A stretch of 27,684 nucleotides of DNA from Holophaga sp. (GTDB lineage Bacteria > Acidobacteriota > Holophagae > Holophagales > Holophagaceae): positions 1 to 27,684 of the forward strand of contig JARLGP010000016.1 of assembly GCA_031292735.1 (NCBI GenBank). The letters are read 5' to 3'. This document shows positions 5,917-16,274 of this stretch, piece by piece. The first letter of the stretch is position 1. The number at the start of each line of letters is the position of its first letter. The position numbers were made by a program, and so were the translations under genes. The notes beneath the pieces are model-generated. The model worked only from the letters and a program-made list of their open reading frames with translations. It ran no database searches and was not told where the DNA came from.

Positions 5917-8900
5917 TCAGATGCCCGCCGTTTCTGGCTTCACGGCCTTTGCCAGGCGGACGCGGGACCGGCGTTTGTTCCACCACAGGCCGAGCCGGTC
6001 GAAGTACAGGTAGATCACCGGGGTGGTGAACAGGGTGAGCATCTGGCTGAACAGCAGCCCGCCGACGATGGCGATGCCCAGCGGCCGGCGCAGTTCGGAT
6101 CCGGTGCCGATGCCCATGGCCAGGGGCAGGCCGCCCAGCAGCGCGGCCATGGTGGTCATGGTGATGGGCCGGAAGCGCAGCAGGCAGGCCTGGAAGATGG
6201 ACTGCTCGGGGGTGGTGCCTTCCCGCCGCTCCACCTCGATGGCGAAGTCGATCATGAGGATGGCGTTCTTCTTGACGATGCCGATGAGCAGGATGATGCC
6301 GATGATGGCGATCACGCTGAGGTCGGTGCGGCAGGCCAGCAGCGCCAGCAGGGCGCCGACCCCGGCGGAAGGCAGGGTGGACAGGATGGTGATGGGGTGG
6401 ATCAGGCTTTCGTAGAGGATGCCCAGCACCAGGTAGACCGCCAGGATGGCCGTGAGGATGAGCACCCACTCGTTGGCCAGGGAGGCCTGGAAGGCCTGCG
6501 CGGTGCCCTGGAAGTTGCCGCGGATGGAGGCCGGCAGCCGGATCTGCTGCTGGGCCTTGTCGATGGCCGTGACCGCGTCGCCCAGGGCGACGCCCACGGG
6601 CAGGTTGAAGGTGATGGTCACCGAGGGCAGCTGGCCCTGGTGGTTGACGGAAAGGGTGGTGTTCTCCAGCTGGTAGTGGGCGAAGGCGGAAAGCGGCACC
6701 ATGGGCCCACTGGACGGACGCACGTAGATCGTCTTGAGCGAGTCGGGGTTCTGCCAGTACTTGGGCGCCACTTCCATGATCACGTGGTACTGGTTGAGCG
6801 AGGTGTACATGGTGGACACCTGGCGCTGGCCGAAGGCGTCGTACAGGGTGTCGTCGATCAGCTGGGCGGAAATGCCCAGGCGCGAGGCGGTGGTGCGGTC
6901 CACCACCAGGGAGGCCTGGAGGCCCTGGTTCTGCTGGTCGCTGTTGACGTCGGTGACCTGCTTCAGGGTGCGCATCTTGGCCAGCACCTGGGGCGCCCAG
7001 CGGAACAGTTCCTTGGAGTCGTCGCCCTGCAGGGTGTACTGGTACTGGGCGTTGCCCAGCCGGCCGCCGATGCGCAGGTCCTGCACCGGCTGCAGGAAAA
7101 GGCTGGCGCCGGGCACCCGGGTCAGCTTGCCGCGCAGCCGGGCGATGATCTGGTCGGCGGTGACCTTGCGCTGGTTGTTGGGCTTGAGCGAAAGGAACAG
7201 GCGCCCGGTGTTGGTGACCCCGCCGCCGCCCACGAAGCCCATGACGTGGGCCACGTCGGGGTCGCTGCGCACGATCCCGGAAAGGGCGTCGAGCCGCCCG
7301 CGCATGGCCTGGAACGAGGTGTCCTGGTCGGCCTGCACGGCGCCCATCATCCGCCCGGTGTCCTGCTGGGGGAAGAAGCCCTTGGGGATGGCGATGAACA
7401 GGGTGACGGTGCTGACCACGGTGCCCACCGCCACCATCAGGGTGAGGAACTGGTGCTTCAGCACCCAGGACAGGGCGAACTGGTATTTCTGGAGGATGGC
7501 CTGGAACCAGCGTTCGCTGGCCTGGAAGAGCCGCCCGTGGTGCTCGTCGGCGTTGGGCCGCAGCAGCTTGGCGCACATCATCGGGGTGGCGGTGAGCGAG
7601 ACCAGCATGGACATGAGGATGGCCACCGACAGGGTCACCGCGAATTCCCGGAACAGCCGGCCGACGATGCCGCCCATGAGCAGGATCGGGATGAACACGG
7701 CGCACAGCGAGATGCTGATGGAGAGCACGGTGAAGCCGATCTCCTCGGCGCCGCGCAGGGCGGCGGCCATGGGCAGCATGCCGCCCTCGATGTGCCGGCT
7801 GATGTTCTCCACCACCACGATGGCGTCGTCCACCACGAACCCGGTGGCCACCGTGAGGGCCATCAGCGACAGGTTGTCGATGCTGTAGCCCAGCAGGTAC
7901 ATCACCCCGAAGGTGCCCAGCAGGGAGATCGGCACGGCCACGCTGGGGATCAGGGTGGACCGCCAGTTGCGCAGGAACACGAACACCACGCCGATCACCA
8001 GGAGGATGGAGATCACCAGGGTGCGCTCCACGTCGCGCACCGAGGCGCGGATGGTCTGGGTGGCGTCCATCACTTCGGTGAACTTCATGGTGGGCGGCAC
8101 GGAGGCGTCCAGCTGGCTCTTGATGGCCCGAACCCGGTCCACGGTCTCGATGATGTTGGCGCCCGGCTGGCGGAACAGCACCACCATGATGGACGGCTTG
8201 CCGTCGGTGATGCCGTAGTTGTGCAGGTCCTCCACGGAGTTGGCGACGTCGGCCACGTCCCCCACCCGCAGGGCGGCGCCGGACTTGTAGTGGACCACCA
8301 GCGGGGCGTACTGGGCGGCCTTGAAGATCTGGTCGTTGGCGTTGAGCGCCGAGGTGGTGGTGCCGTCGGTGAGCGAGCCCTTGGGCACGTTCACGTTGGA
8401 GGCGTGCAGGACGGTGCGCAGGTCCTCCAGGCTCACCCCCCAGGCGTTCAGCTGGGAGGGGTTGACCTCCACCCGCACGGCGGGGAGGGCGCCGCCCCAC
8501 ACGAACACCTGGCCCACGCCGTTCACCTGGGACAGCTTCTGCTGAAGGATGCTGGAGGCGGCGTCGTACATCGCCTCCCGGCTCATGGTGTCCGAGGTGC
8601 AGGCGAACAGCAGGATCGGCGCGTCGGCCGGGTTGATCTTGCGGTAGTACGGATTGCCGGGCAGGTTGGAGGGGAGCTGGCTGCGGGCGGCGTTGATGGC
8701 CGCCTGCACGTCGCGGGCGGCGGCGTCGATGTTGCGGTTCAGGTCGAACTGCAGGGTGATGGCGGTGGACCCCAGGGAACTGGTGGAGGTCATCTCGGTG
8801 ATCCCGGCGATCCGCCCGAACTGGCGCTCCAGCGGGGTCGCCACCGAGGAGGCCATGGTGTCGGGGCTGGCTCCGGGCAGCGATGCGCCCACGGCGATGG

Positions 8901-9030
8901 TGGGGAACTCCACCTGGGGCAGGGGCGACACCGGCAGGAACTTGAACGCCAGGATCCCGGCCATGGCCACGGCGATGGTCAGCAAGGTGGTGGCGATGGG
9001 CCGCCGGATGAAGGGAGCCGAAATGCTCAT
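5917..9030 (-). CDS. mdtC: RND multidrug efflux transporter subunit, MdtC-like
   Basis: Inner-membrane proton-driven RND pump of 1037 residues, the usual family length. The N-terminus ([13 protein letters not shown]) and the porter-domain motifs are typical. The transmembrane proton-relay region has [19 protein letters not shown] with the paired aspartates. The later helices have [16 protein letters not shown] with the essential lysine, followed by [17 protein letters not shown]. By the MdtBC precedent it should form a heterotrimer with the upstream paralogue. The ATG overlaps the mdtB stop as ATGA, indicating coupled translation. No outer-membrane channel gene follows, so a TolC-type partner must be encoded elsewhere. 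Confidence 0.93.
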   Translation of the reverse strand: MSISAPFIRRPIATTLLTIAVAMAGILAFKFLPVSPLPQVEFPTIAVGASLPGASPDTMASSVATPLERQFGRIAGITEMTSTSSLGSTAITLQFDLNRNIDAAARDVQAAINAARSQLPSNLPGNPYYRKINPADAPILLFACTSDTMSREAMYDAASSILQQKLSQVNGVGQVFVWGGALPAVRVEVNPSQLNAWGVSLEDLRTVLHASNVNVPKGSLTDGTTTSALNANDQIFKAAQYAPLVVHYKSGAALRVGDVADVANSVEDLHNYGITDGKPSIMVVLFRQPGANIIETVDRVRAIKSQLDASVPPTMKFTEVMDATQTIRASVRDVERTLVISILLVIGVVFVFLRNWRSTLIPSVAVPISLLGTFGVMYLLGYSIDNLSLMALTVATGFVVDDAIVVVENISRHIEGGMLPMAAALRGAEEIGFTVLSISISLCAVFIPILLMGGIVGRLFREFAVTLSVAILMSMLVSLTATPMMCAKLLRPNADEHHGRLFQASERWFQAILQKYQFALSWVLKHQFLTLMVAVGTVVSTVTLFIAIPKGFFPQQDTGRMMGAVQADQDTSFQAMRGRLDALSGIVRSDPDVAHVMGFVGGGGVTNTGRLFLSLKPNNQRKVTADQIIARLRGKLTRVPGASLFLQPVQDLRIGGRLGNAQYQYTLQGDDSKELFRWAPQVLAKMRTLKQVTDVNSDQQNQGLQASLVVDRTTASRLGISAQLIDDTLYDAFGQRQVSTMYTSLNQYHVIMEVAPKYWQNPDSLKTIYVRPSSGPMVPLSAFAHYQLENTTLSVNHQGQLPSVTITFNLPVGVALGDAVTAIDKAQQQIRLPASIRGNFQGTAQAFQASLANEWVLILTAILAVYLVLGILYESLIHPITILSTLPSAGVGALLALLACRTDLSVIAIIGIILLIGIVKKNAILMIDFAIEVERREGTTPEQSIFQACLLRFRPITMTTMAALLGGLPLAMGIGTGSELRRPLGIAIVGGLLFSQMLTLFTTPVIYLYFDRLGLWWNKRRSRVRLAKAVKPETAGI

Positions 9031-12000
9031 AGGGTTTCGGCCGGCTCGAGGTCAGTGGGGCGCTTGCTGAGGCCCGGGAACAATCGTTTGGCCACCCGGC
9101 CGAAGGCCAGGTAGATGACGGGGGTGGTGTAGAGGGTGAGCACCTGGCTGAAGATCAGCCCGCCGATGATGGAGATGCCCAGGGGCCGGCGCAGTTCGGA
9201 GCCCACCCCGTTGCCCAGGGCCAGGGGCACCGCGCCCAGCAGGGCCGCCATGGTGGTCATCATGATCGGCCGGAACCGCAGCAGGCAGGCCTTGTAGATG
9301 GCGTCGGTGGGAACCAGCCCCTCCTTGCGCTCGGCCTCGATGGCGAAGTCGATCATCAGAATGGCGTTCTTCTTGACGATGCCGATCAGCAGGATGATGC
9401 CGATCAGGGCGATGACGCTGAAATCGATGCCGAACAGCATCAGCGACAGCAGGGCGCCCACGCCGGCGGAAGGCAGGGTGGAGAGGATGGTCACCGGGTG
9501 GATGTAGCTTTCGTACAGGATGCCCAGCAGCAGGTACATGGTCACCAGGGCGGCCAGGATCAGGAACGGAGTGTTCACCAGGGACATCCGGAAGGCCTGG
9601 GCGGTGCCCAGGAACTCGGCGGCGATGCTGGGCGGGATCTGCATCTCGTCCCGGGCCTGCTCGATGGCCTTCACCGCGTCGCCAATGGATGCGCCCCGGG
9701 CCAGGTTGAACGATACGGTCACCACCGGGAACTGGCCCTGGTGGTTCACCGCCAGGGGCGCGGTGCTGGTCTCGATCCGGGTGATGGCGCTGAGCGGCAC
9801 GGAGCCGCCGGAGGTGGAGCGCAGGAACACCTGGTTCAGGGCCTCGGGCCCGGTGCTCATGCCCGGCTGGCTTTCCAGGATCACGTGGTACTGGGTGAGG
9901 TCGGTGTAGATGGTGGAGATCTGCCGCTGGCCGAAGGCGTCGTACAGGGCGTCGTCCAGCATCTGCGGGGTGATGCCCAGGCGCGAGGCCGAGGTGCGGT
10001 CGATCACCAGCCGGGTCTGCAGCCCGGAGTTCTGCTGGTCGCTGGCCACGTCGCGCAGGGACGGGATGGTCTGCAGCCGGGCCACGAAGCGCGGCACCCA
10101 GTAGGCCAGCTCCTTGGCGTCGGCGTCCTCCATGCTGAACTGGTACTGGGTGCGGCTCACCCGGTCTTCCACGGTGAGGTCCTGCACCGGCTGCATGAAC
10201 AGCTTGATGTTGGGCACCTGCTCCAGCACCGGCGCCAGCCGGCGGATGATATCGCTGGCGCTGGCCTTGCGCTCGGACAGGGGCTTGAGGTTGATCTGGA
10301 TCCGGCCGGAATTGAGGGTGGTGTTGGTGCCGTCCACCCCGATGAAGGAGGTGAGGCTGGCCACCGCCGGGTCCTCCAGGATCTTCCTGGCCAGCGCCTG
10401 CTGGCCCTTGGCCACGGCCGGGAACGAGGCCGCCTGGGGCGCTTCGGAGATGCCGAGGATCACCCCGGTGTCCTGCACCGGAAAGAAGCCCTTGGGAATC
10501 CACACGTAGAGCATGACGGTGAGGGCCAGGGTGCCCACCGCCACGAACAGGGTGAAGGTCTGGTGGCGCAGCACCACGGTCAGCGTGCGGCCGTAGAAGT
10601 CGATCACCGCCTGGAACATCCGCTCGGAGAACTGGTAGGCCCTGCCCTTCTCGTGCTCGTGGGTGCTCTTCAGCAGCTTGGAGCACATCATGGGGGTGAG
10701 GGTGAGCGAGACGATGGCGGACATGATGATGGTGACCGCCAGGGTCACGGCGAATTCCCGGAACAGCCGGCCGACGATGTCGCCCATGAACAGCAGCGGG
10801 ATCAGCACGGCGATCAGCGAAACGGTGAGGGAGACGATGGTGAAGCCGATCTGCTCGGAGCCGCGCAGGGCGGCCTCCATGGGCTCCACCCCCTCCTCGA
10901 TGTAGCGGGTGATGTTCTCGATCATGACGATGGCGTCGTCCACCACGAAGCCGGTGGAGATGGTCAGGGCCATGAGGGTGAGGTTGTTCAGGCTGTAGCC
11001 CAGCACGTACATCACCGCGAAGGTGCCCACCAGGGACAGCGGCACGGCGACGCTGGGGATGATGGTGGCCGGGATGGTGCGCAGGAACACGAAGATCACC
11101 GCCACCACCAGGATGATGGTGAGGATCAGGGTGAACTCCACGTCCTCCACCGAGGCGCGGATGGTGGTGGTGCGGTCGGTGAGGATCTCCAGCTTCACCG
11201 CCGGAGGGATGGAGGCCTTCAGCTGGGGCAGCAGGGTCTTGATGCGGTCCACCACGGCGATGATGTTGGCGCCGGGCTGGCGCTGGATGTTCAGCACCAC
11301 TGCGGGGGTCTGGTTCATCCAGGCCGCCTGCTTGACGTTCTCGGTGTCGTCGATGACCGTGGCCACGTCGGACAGCAGCACCGGATTGCCGTTCTTGTAG
11401 GCGATGACCAGGGGCTTGTACTCGGGGCTGGTGAGCAGCTGGTCGTTGGCGCCGATGGCGTACGACTGCAGCTTGCCGTCGAAGTCGCCCTTGGCCTCGT
11501 TCACGTTGGCGTTGCTCACCGCCGAGCGCACGTCCTCCATAGTCATCCCGTAGGAGGACAGCGCGGCCGGGTTCACCTGCACCCGCACCGCCGGCTTCTG
11601 CCCGCCGCTGATGCTCACCAGGCCCACGCCGGGCAGCTGGGAGATCTTCTGGGCCAGCCGGGTGTCGGCGAAGTCCTCCACCTTGGGCAGGGTGAGGGTG
11701 TCGGAGGACAGGGCGAGGGTCAGGATGGGCGCGTCGGCCGGGTTGGTCTTGCTGTAGATGGGCGGATTGGGCAGGTTGGCCGGGAGGTAGGTGCCGGCCG
11801 CGTTCACCGCCGCCTGCACCTGCTGCTCGGCCACGTCGATGTTCAGGTCCAGCACGAACTGCAGGGTGATGACCGAGCTGCCGTCGGAACTGGAGGAGGT
11901 CATCTGGTTCAGGCCCGGGAGCTGGCCGAACTGGCGTTCCAGGGGGGCGGTGATGGCCGTGGCCATGACGTCCGGGCTGGCGCCGGGGTAGAAGGTCTGC

Positions 12001-12140
12001 ACCTGGATGGTCGGGTAGTCCACCTGGGGCAGGGCCGACACCGGCAGCTCCTTGAACCCCAGGAGGCCCACCAGCATGAGCCCGGCCATCAGCAGGGAGG
12101 TGGCGATGGGCCGGAGAATGAAGGGCTTTGAAGGGTTCAA
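9027..12140 (-). CDS. mdtB: RND multidrug efflux transporter subunit, MdtB-like
   Basis: A second 1037-residue RND pump subunit, paralogous to the downstream gene. It opens with [14 protein letters not shown] and [19 protein letters not shown], wording characteristic of the MdtB group. The proton-relay pair is present in [19 protein letters not shown], and the lysine in [16 protein letters not shown]. The start is TTG at 12140, supported by a perfect AGGAGG six bases upstream and by family alignment at FILRPIA. The gene begins 16 bases after mdtA, and its stop overlaps the mdtC start by four bases. Confidence 0.93.
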   Translation of the reverse strand: MNPSKPFILRPIATSLLMAGLMLVGLLGFKELPVSALPQVDYPTIQVQTFYPGASPDVMATAITAPLERQFGQLPGLNQMTSSSSDGSSVITLQFVLDLNIDVAEQQVQAAVNAAGTYLPANLPNPPIYSKTNPADAPILTLALSSDTLTLPKVEDFADTRLAQKISQLPGVGLVSISGGQKPAVRVQVNPAALSSYGMTMEDVRSAVSNANVNEAKGDFDGKLQSYAIGANDQLLTSPEYKPLVIAYKNGNPVLLSDVATVIDDTENVKQAAWMNQTPAVVLNIQRQPGANIIAVVDRIKTLLPQLKASIPPAVKLEILTDRTTTIRASVEDVEFTLILTIILVVAVIFVFLRTIPATIIPSVAVPLSLVGTFAVMYVLGYSLNNLTLMALTISTGFVVDDAIVMIENITRYIEEGVEPMEAALRGSEQIGFTIVSLTVSLIAVLIPLLFMGDIVGRLFREFAVTLAVTIIMSAIVSLTLTPMMCSKLLKSTHEHEKGRAYQFSERMFQAVIDFYGRTLTVVLRHQTFTLFVAVGTLALTVMLYVWIPKGFFPVQDTGVILGISEAPQAASFPAVAKGQQALARKILEDPAVASLTSFIGVDGTNTTLNSGRIQINLKPLSERKASASDIIRRLAPVLEQVPNIKLFMQPVQDLTVEDRVSRTQYQFSMEDADAKELAYWVPRFVARLQTIPSLRDVASDQQNSGLQTRLVIDRTSASRLGITPQMLDDALYDAFGQRQISTIYTDLTQYHVILESQPGMSTGPEALNQVFLRSTSGGSVPLSAITRIETSTAPLAVNHQGQFPVVTVSFNLARGASIGDAVKAIEQARDEMQIPPSIAAEFLGTAQAFRMSLVNTPFLILAALVTMYLLLGILYESYIHPVTILSTLPSAGVGALLSLMLFGIDFSVIALIGIILLIGIVKKNAILMIDFAIEAERKEGLVPTDAIYKACLLRFRPIMMTTMAALLGAVPLALGNGVGSELRRPLGISIIGGLIFSQVLTLYTTPVIYLAFGRVAKRLFPGLSKRPTDLEPAETL

Positions 12141-12156
12141 GACGGGCCTCCTGCGC

Positions 12157-13353
12157 TCACGGCCTGGCCTTGACGGGGGCCTCGGTGGCGGCGACCAGGG
12201 TGCCCGAGCGCAGCTTGTCGAGCCCGTCGATGACCACCTTCTCGCCGGCGGTCAGCCCGGATTTCAGGGCGATGGTGTCGCCTTCGGTGAGCAGGATCTG
12301 CACGGCCCGCTGCTCCACGGTGCTGTCGGGCTTGACGACGTAGACGAAGCTGCCCTGGGGGCTGCGCTGCACGGCGGCGGCCGGCACGCTCAGGGCGCCG
12401 TGCAGGATGTCGGTCTGCAGCTTGGCGTTGACGAACTGGTTGGGGAACAGGGACTCGTCCTGGTTGGCGAACTGGGCCTTGAGCCGCACGGTGCCGGTGG
12501 TGGAATCCACCTGGTTGTCCACCGCCAGCAGGGTGCCGACCGCCAGCTTCTTGACGAAGTCCCGGTCGTAGGCTTCCACGGTGAGGGCCTTGGCGTTCCT
12601 GCTGTTGGCCAGCACGTGCTGGATGTTGTCGGCGGGGATGGTGAACATGACGTTGATCGGCGAAAGCGGGGTGATCACCACCAGCCCGGTGGTGTCGGTG
12701 GCATGCACCATGTTGCCCGGGTCCACCAGGCGCAGGCCCACGGTGCCGGACACCGGCGCGGTGATGTTGCAGTAGACCAGGTTCAACCGGGCGCTGGCCA
12801 CGCCGCCCTGGTCGCTCTTCACCGCGGCCGCGGCCTGATCCGCTGTGGAAACCTGGGTGTCCAGCTGCTGCTGCGGAAGGACGCCTTCCTTGACCAGCGA
12901 CTGGTAGCGCTGCAGGTCGGCGCGGGCGTTCTTGAGCGCCGCCTCGTCCTTGGCCAGCTGGCCCTCGGCCTGGAGCAGCTGCACCTGGTACGGCCTGGGG
13001 TCCACCTGCAGGAGCAGCTCGCCCTTGCGCACCTTCTGGCCTTCCCGGAACTTCACCATCATGAGCTGCCCGTCCACCCGGGTGTGGATGGTGACCACAT
13101 CGGTGGGAGTCACCGTGCCCAGGCCGGACAGGGTCACCCGCAGGTCACCCTGCTGCACCACCGAAGTCACCACCGGCACCGAGCGCACCGCCTGCACCGG
13201 CTTCTTCCGGGCCGCCGCCGCGGAGTGCGACCACAGAATGCCGACGATCACCAGCGCGACGCACACGGGCAGAAGCACCTGCCACCGGCGCCAGCCGGGC
13301 CGGGTCCGCGGTTGGTCGGAAGTGCTTGGGGTGGCAGTCGGATTCGCGTCCAT
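12157..13353 (-). CDS. mdtA: RND efflux periplasmic adaptor, MdtA-like
   Basis: Membrane-fusion protein that links the RND pump to an outer-membrane channel. The 398 residues comprise a cytoplasmic leader, one membrane anchor at about 25-45 ([16 protein letters not shown]), and a split lipoyl/barrel-sandwich region ([14 protein letters not shown] and later [19 protein letters not shown]). Between them is an alpha-hairpin rich in Ala, Gln and Leu, followed by beta-barrel and membrane-proximal domains. It is the first gene of the three-gene minus-strand operon. No local regulator gene accompanies it, but a palindrome lies in its promoter region. Confidence 0.92.
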   Translation of the reverse strand: MDANPTATPSTSDQPRTRPGWRRWQVLLPVCVALVIVGILWSHSAAAARKKPVQAVRSVPVVTSVVQQGDLRVTLSGLGTVTPTDVVTIHTRVDGQLMMVKFREGQKVRKGELLLQVDPRPYQVQLLQAEGQLAKDEAALKNARADLQRYQSLVKEGVLPQQQLDTQVSTADQAAAAVKSDQGGVASARLNLVYCNITAPVSGTVGLRLVDPGNMVHATDTTGLVVITPLSPINVMFTIPADNIQHVLANSRNAKALTVEAYDRDFVKKLAVGTLLAVDNQVDSTTGTVRLKAQFANQDESLFPNQFVNAKLQTDILHGALSVPAAAVQRSPQGSFVYVVKPDSTVEQRAVQILLTEGDTIALKSGLTAGEKVVIDGLDKLRSGTLVAATEAPVKARP

Positions 13354-13444
13354 AGGCTTTCAATACCTGTCGAGAAGATAGGGGGACGAGGAAGAAAAAT
13401 GTCCCCTTGGCAGGGGAACTATGATCAAGGCCGAATTGCTTGCA

Positions 13445-13472
13445 AATATACTGTAGCAACCTCGTTGCTGAA
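13445..13472 (-). promoter_or_regulatory. Candidate mdtABC promoter overlapped by an operator dyad
   Basis: On the minus strand a -10-like TATATT (plus-strand 13445-13450) follows a weak -35-like TTCAGC (13467-13472) with 16 bases between. The perfect dyad AGCAAC-CTC-GTTGCT occupies 13455-13469, so it fills the promoter spacer. GTAGCAA occurs at 13453-13459 and again at 13492-13498, 39 bases apart (about four helical turns). The rest of the 328-base gap 13354-13681 shows only a small hairpin near 13403-13417 and no gene. Confidence 0.4.
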
Positions 13473-13681
13473 TGGGCGCCACATTGTTGTTGTAGCAAGG
13501 GTCTGCATTGGCCATCCAGAATGGACCCGGCCCGGCGCCCGTGGTTTAGGAGCCGTTGCGAAATAACCCCGGCGGGCCGTCACGCTCCGGACGAAAAAGA
13601 GCGGGATCGCGGCCGGGATCGATGGTTCAATTCAGCGTGAGGCGCTGGATGACCCATGTGCCCGAAACGTGAGGTTTATCC

Positions 13682-14509
13682 ATGGAAGTTGAAACCACCC
13701 TGCCCATCATCGCCATCATGGGGTTCGGCACCATGGGCAAGGCGCTGGCCGGCGGTCTGCTCAAAAGCGGCCTGGCCTCCCGGGACACGCTGCGGGTGGG
13801 GGTGCGCCGCGCCCATCCCCAGGGCGGGAATGCCAAGGATGACGGCATGGGCCTGGCGACCATGCTCAACGTGGAAGCGGCCCGGACCGCCGACACCCTG
13901 GTGCTGTGCGTGAAGCCCCGGGACATCGAGGCCCTCATGGCCCAGCTGCGGGAATCCGGGGCCCTGGACCACCACCCCCTGGTGATCTCCATCGCCGCCG
14001 GCCTGTCCACCGCCAACCTGGCCCCGCTGGCGCCGGGCTGCCCGGTGGTGCGGGCCATGCCCAACACCCCCTGCGCCATCGGCCGGGGCGTCACCGTCCT
14101 GACCCGGGGCCCCGGGGCCGAAGACGGCCACCTGGCGCTGGCCCGCTCCCTGTTCACCTGCCTGGGCGCCGTGCTGGAGCTGGAGGAAAAGCACATGGAC
14201 ACCGTGACCGGCCTGTCCGGCAGCGGCCCGGCCTTCATCTACATGGTGCTGGAAGCCATGGCCGAGGGCGCGGTCATGCGCGGCCTGCCGCGCTCGGTGG
14301 CGCTGGAGCTGTCCGCCCGGGTGGCCCAGGGCGCCGCCGAGATGGTGCTGGCCACCGGACGGCACCCGGCCGCGCTGCGCGACGACGTCACCACCCCTGC
14401 CGGCTGCACCGTGGCCGGGCTGCTGGTGCTGGAGGACGGCCGGCTGCGCTCGGTGGTGGCCCGCGGCGTGGAGATGGCGGCCAAGGTGGCGGGGGAACTT
14501 TCGAAATAA
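13682..14509 (+). CDS. proC: Pyrroline-5-carboxylate reductase
   Basis: Catalyses the last step of proline synthesis, NAD(P)H reduction of 1-pyrroline-5-carboxylate. The 275-residue length is normal. The nucleotide-binding loop GFGTMG is at residues 14-19. CVKPRDIE, RAMPNTPCAIGRGVTVL and the family signature region TGLSGSGPAFIYM are followed by the C-terminal DVTTPAGCTVAGL segment, which covers the P5CR signature. GAGG lies eight bases before the ATG. A dehydrogenase gene follows after 19 bases and is probably co-transcribed. Confidence 0.95.
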   Translation: MEVETTLPIIAIMGFGTMGKALAGGLLKSGLASRDTLRVGVRRAHPQGGNAKDDGMGLATMLNVEAARTADTLVLCVKPRDIEALMAQLRESGALDHHPLVISIAAGLSTANLAPLAPGCPVVRAMPNTPCAIGRGVTVLTRGPGAEDGHLALARSLFTCLGAVLELEEKHMDTVTGLSGSGPAFIYMVLEAMAEGAVMRGLPRSVALELSARVAQGAAEMVLATGRHPAALRDDVTTPAGCTVAGLLVLEDGRLRSVVARGVEMAAKVAGELSK

Positions 14510-14528
14510 TGCCATTACAATCAGGTTC

Positions 14529-15470
14529 ATGCGACCCTCCATCCTCGTAACCCAACCCTTGAAAGCGCCTGGCCTGGACCAGGGCCTGGAGGCCGCCTAC
14601 CAGGTGCACCACCTGGATCAGGCCGCCGACCCCGGGGCCCTGCTGGCGAAGGTTGCGCCGGGCATCCGCGCCGTGGTCACCACCGGCGCGGCCGGCCTGA
14701 GCAACGCCATCATGGACGCCCTGCCGGACCTGGAACTCATCGCCATCCGCGGCGTGGGCACCGACGGCGTGGACCTGGACCACGCCCGGAGCCGGGGCCT
14801 GCGGGTGACCATCACCCCCGACGTGCTCAGCGACGACGTGGCCGACCTGGCCATGGCCCTGCTGCTGGCCGTCTCACGCAGGATCTGCGTGGGCGACAGC
14901 TTCGTCCGGGCCGGGAAATGGCTCACCCAGAGCATGCCCCTGGCCCAGCGGGTCAGCCGGAAGCGGGCCGGGATCCTCGGCCTGGGCAGCATCGGCCACG
15001 CCATCGCGCGCCGGGCGCTGGGCTTCGGCATGAGCGTCGCCTACACCGGCCACCGGCGCCAGGAGCAGTGCCCCTACCCGTTCGTGGCCGGCCTGGCGGA
15101 CCTGGCCCGGCAATCGGACATCCTGTTCATCGCCGCCTCCAGCAACCCCACCACCCAGGGCATCGTCAACGCCGAGGTGCTGGACGCGCTCGGCCCCCAG
15201 GGCATCCTGGTGAACATCGCCCGGGGCAGCATCGTCGACGAGCCGGCCCTGGTGGCGGCCCTGGCCGAAGGCCGGCTGGGCGCGGCCGGGCTGGACGTGT
15301 TCCGCAAGGAGCCGCAGGTGCCCGAGGCGCTGCTGACCATGCCCAACGTCGTGCTGCAGCCGCACCAGGGCAGCGCCACCACGGAGTGCCGGGCGGACAT
15401 GGGCAACCTGGTGCTGGCCAACCTGGAGGCCCATTTCGCCGGCCGGCCGCTGCCAACGCCGGTGGCCTAG
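14529..15470 (+). CDS. D-isomer-specific 2-hydroxyacid dehydrogenase
   Basis: NAD(P)H-dependent reductase of 2-oxo acids. The sequence most resembles the glyoxylate/hydroxypyruvate reductase branch, but substrate cannot be fixed from sequence. The 313 residues contain the Rossmann loop GLGSIG (151-156) and the catalytic triad Arg232 (in NIARGSIVDE), Glu261 (in RKEP) and His279 (in LQPHQGS). It starts 19 bases after proC. No Asp follows the glycine motif at the usual NAD-selective position (AYTGHRRQEQ instead), which favours NADP by analogy. Confidence 0.88.
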   Translation: MRPSILVTQPLKAPGLDQGLEAAYQVHHLDQAADPGALLAKVAPGIRAVVTTGAAGLSNAIMDALPDLELIAIRGVGTDGVDLDHARSRGLRVTITPDVLSDDVADLAMALLLAVSRRICVGDSFVRAGKWLTQSMPLAQRVSRKRAGILGLGSIGHAIARRALGFGMSVAYTGHRRQEQCPYPFVAGLADLARQSDILFIAASSNPTTQGIVNAEVLDALGPQGILVNIARGSIVDEPALVAALAEGRLGAAGLDVFRKEPQVPEALLTMPNVVLQPHQGSATTECRADMGNLVLANLEAHFAGRPLPTPVA

Positions 15471-15499
15471 GCCCCTTTCCGGATGCTGGTGCGGCATCC

Positions 15500-15528
15500 T
15501 TGACTTGCCTGGTCGACATCGATAGGCT
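15500..15528 (+). promoter_or_regulatory. Sigma-70-like promoter of the cys operon
   Basis: TTGACT (15500-15505) and TAGGCT (15523-15528) are separated by 17 bases. The -35 matches consensus at five of six positions and the -10 keeps the TA...T frame common in high-GC genomes. A leader of about 105 bases would follow, containing a CGCCC-CCAT-GGGCG hairpin near 15608-15621. Prediction only. Confidence 0.45.
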
Positions 15529-15641
15529 GGGCCCTTCTTCCCCCCGTCCCGCCAGCCCAGGGCTTTCCCCCGAAACGGCGCGACCGGCTTTCAAACTCCT
15601 TTTCCCGACGCCCCCATGGGCGGTTGGGCTTGTCTGAATTC

Positions 15642-15827
15642 ATGATGTCGATCCATGACCCAACGAAACCTTTGATCCACACCGCGGCGCGCGTGCTTTC
15701 GCGGCAGGCCTGGCTGGTGGCGGTGTTCCTGATCCTGCTGCCCTGGCTGGACGACTCGCCGGTCCTGCTGGGCGGCGTGGTGCTCGGCCTGTGCGTGGCC
15801 GGCGCGGTGTTCGCCGGTGGGCGATGA
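15642..15827 (+). CDS. Small two-helix membrane protein preceding cysH
   Basis: A 61-residue ORF. After a polar N-terminus (MMSIHDPTKP) it contains two hydrophobic segments, around AWLVAVFLILLPWL and VLLGGVVLGLCVAGAVFAG, joined by DDSP. Its stop overlaps the cysH start as ATGA, the same coupling used further down the operon, which argues that it is translated. No strong ribosome site precedes the ATG at 15642, and an in-frame TTG at 15624 is an alternative. I do not recognise a family. A role in sulfur uptake is only a guess from context. Confidence 0.55.
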   Translation: MMSIHDPTKPLIHTAARVLSRQAWLVAVFLILLPWLDDSPVLLGGVVLGLCVAGAVFAGGR

Positions 15828-16274
15828 ACCCGTCCGAGCGCCTGGCCCATGAGCTGGAGCACCGCCACCAGGACGCCCCGCCGGAGGCGATCCTGGACGC
15901 CGCCCTGGACGCCTTCCACCCGCGCCTGGCCTTCGCCTGCAGCCTGGGCCTGGAGGACATGGCGCTGCTGGACCTCATCGCCCGGCGGGAACCCAGGCCC
16001 AGGATCTTCTTCCTGGACACCGGCCGACTGAACCAGGAGACCTACGACACCCTGGCCGCCGTGCGGGCCCGCTACGGCCTGCCCATCGAGATCTACTCTG
16101 CGGGCCCGCCAGGTCCCCCACAACCCCCTCCACGACCGCGGCTACCCCAGCATCGGCTGCGCCCTCTGCACCCGGGCCGTGCGGCCCGGCGAGGACGTGC
16201 GGGCCGGCCGCTGGTGGTGGGAACGCCCCGAGCACAAGGAGTGCGGGCTGCACCCCGCCAAGGAGCCGCCATGA
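15824..16274 (+). pseudogene. cysH: Adenylyl-sulfate reductase cysH, internally deleted and frameshifted
   Basis: The first 91 codons read as a normal reductase N-terminus: FACSLGLEDMALLDLIA holds the PP-loop and [14 protein letters not shown] follows. At about 16097 the frame breaks. The sequence one base on (from 16098) reads as the reductase C-terminus: [20 protein letters not shown], then CALC and [16 protein letters not shown], ending in TGA at 16272-16274. The middle of about 95-100 residues, including the first CC pair of the iron-sulfur site and the TGxRxxQS segment, is absent. The catalytic ECGLH remains but out of frame. The original ATGA overlap with cysD is preserved. The intact enzyme would reduce APS (or PAPS) to sulfite; this gene cannot encode it unless the lesion is an assembly error. 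Confidence 0.88.

Noticed and set aside
6397..9114. A 905-codon open frame on the plus strand opposite mdtC
   Set aside because: It is antisense to a clear RND gene, rich in Gly/His/Gln repeats from GC-rich third positions, and has no recognisable domain.
9498..12131. An 877-codon open frame opposite mdtB
   Set aside because: Same reason: it mirrors the conserved RND frame and its composition is that of a reverse-strand shadow.
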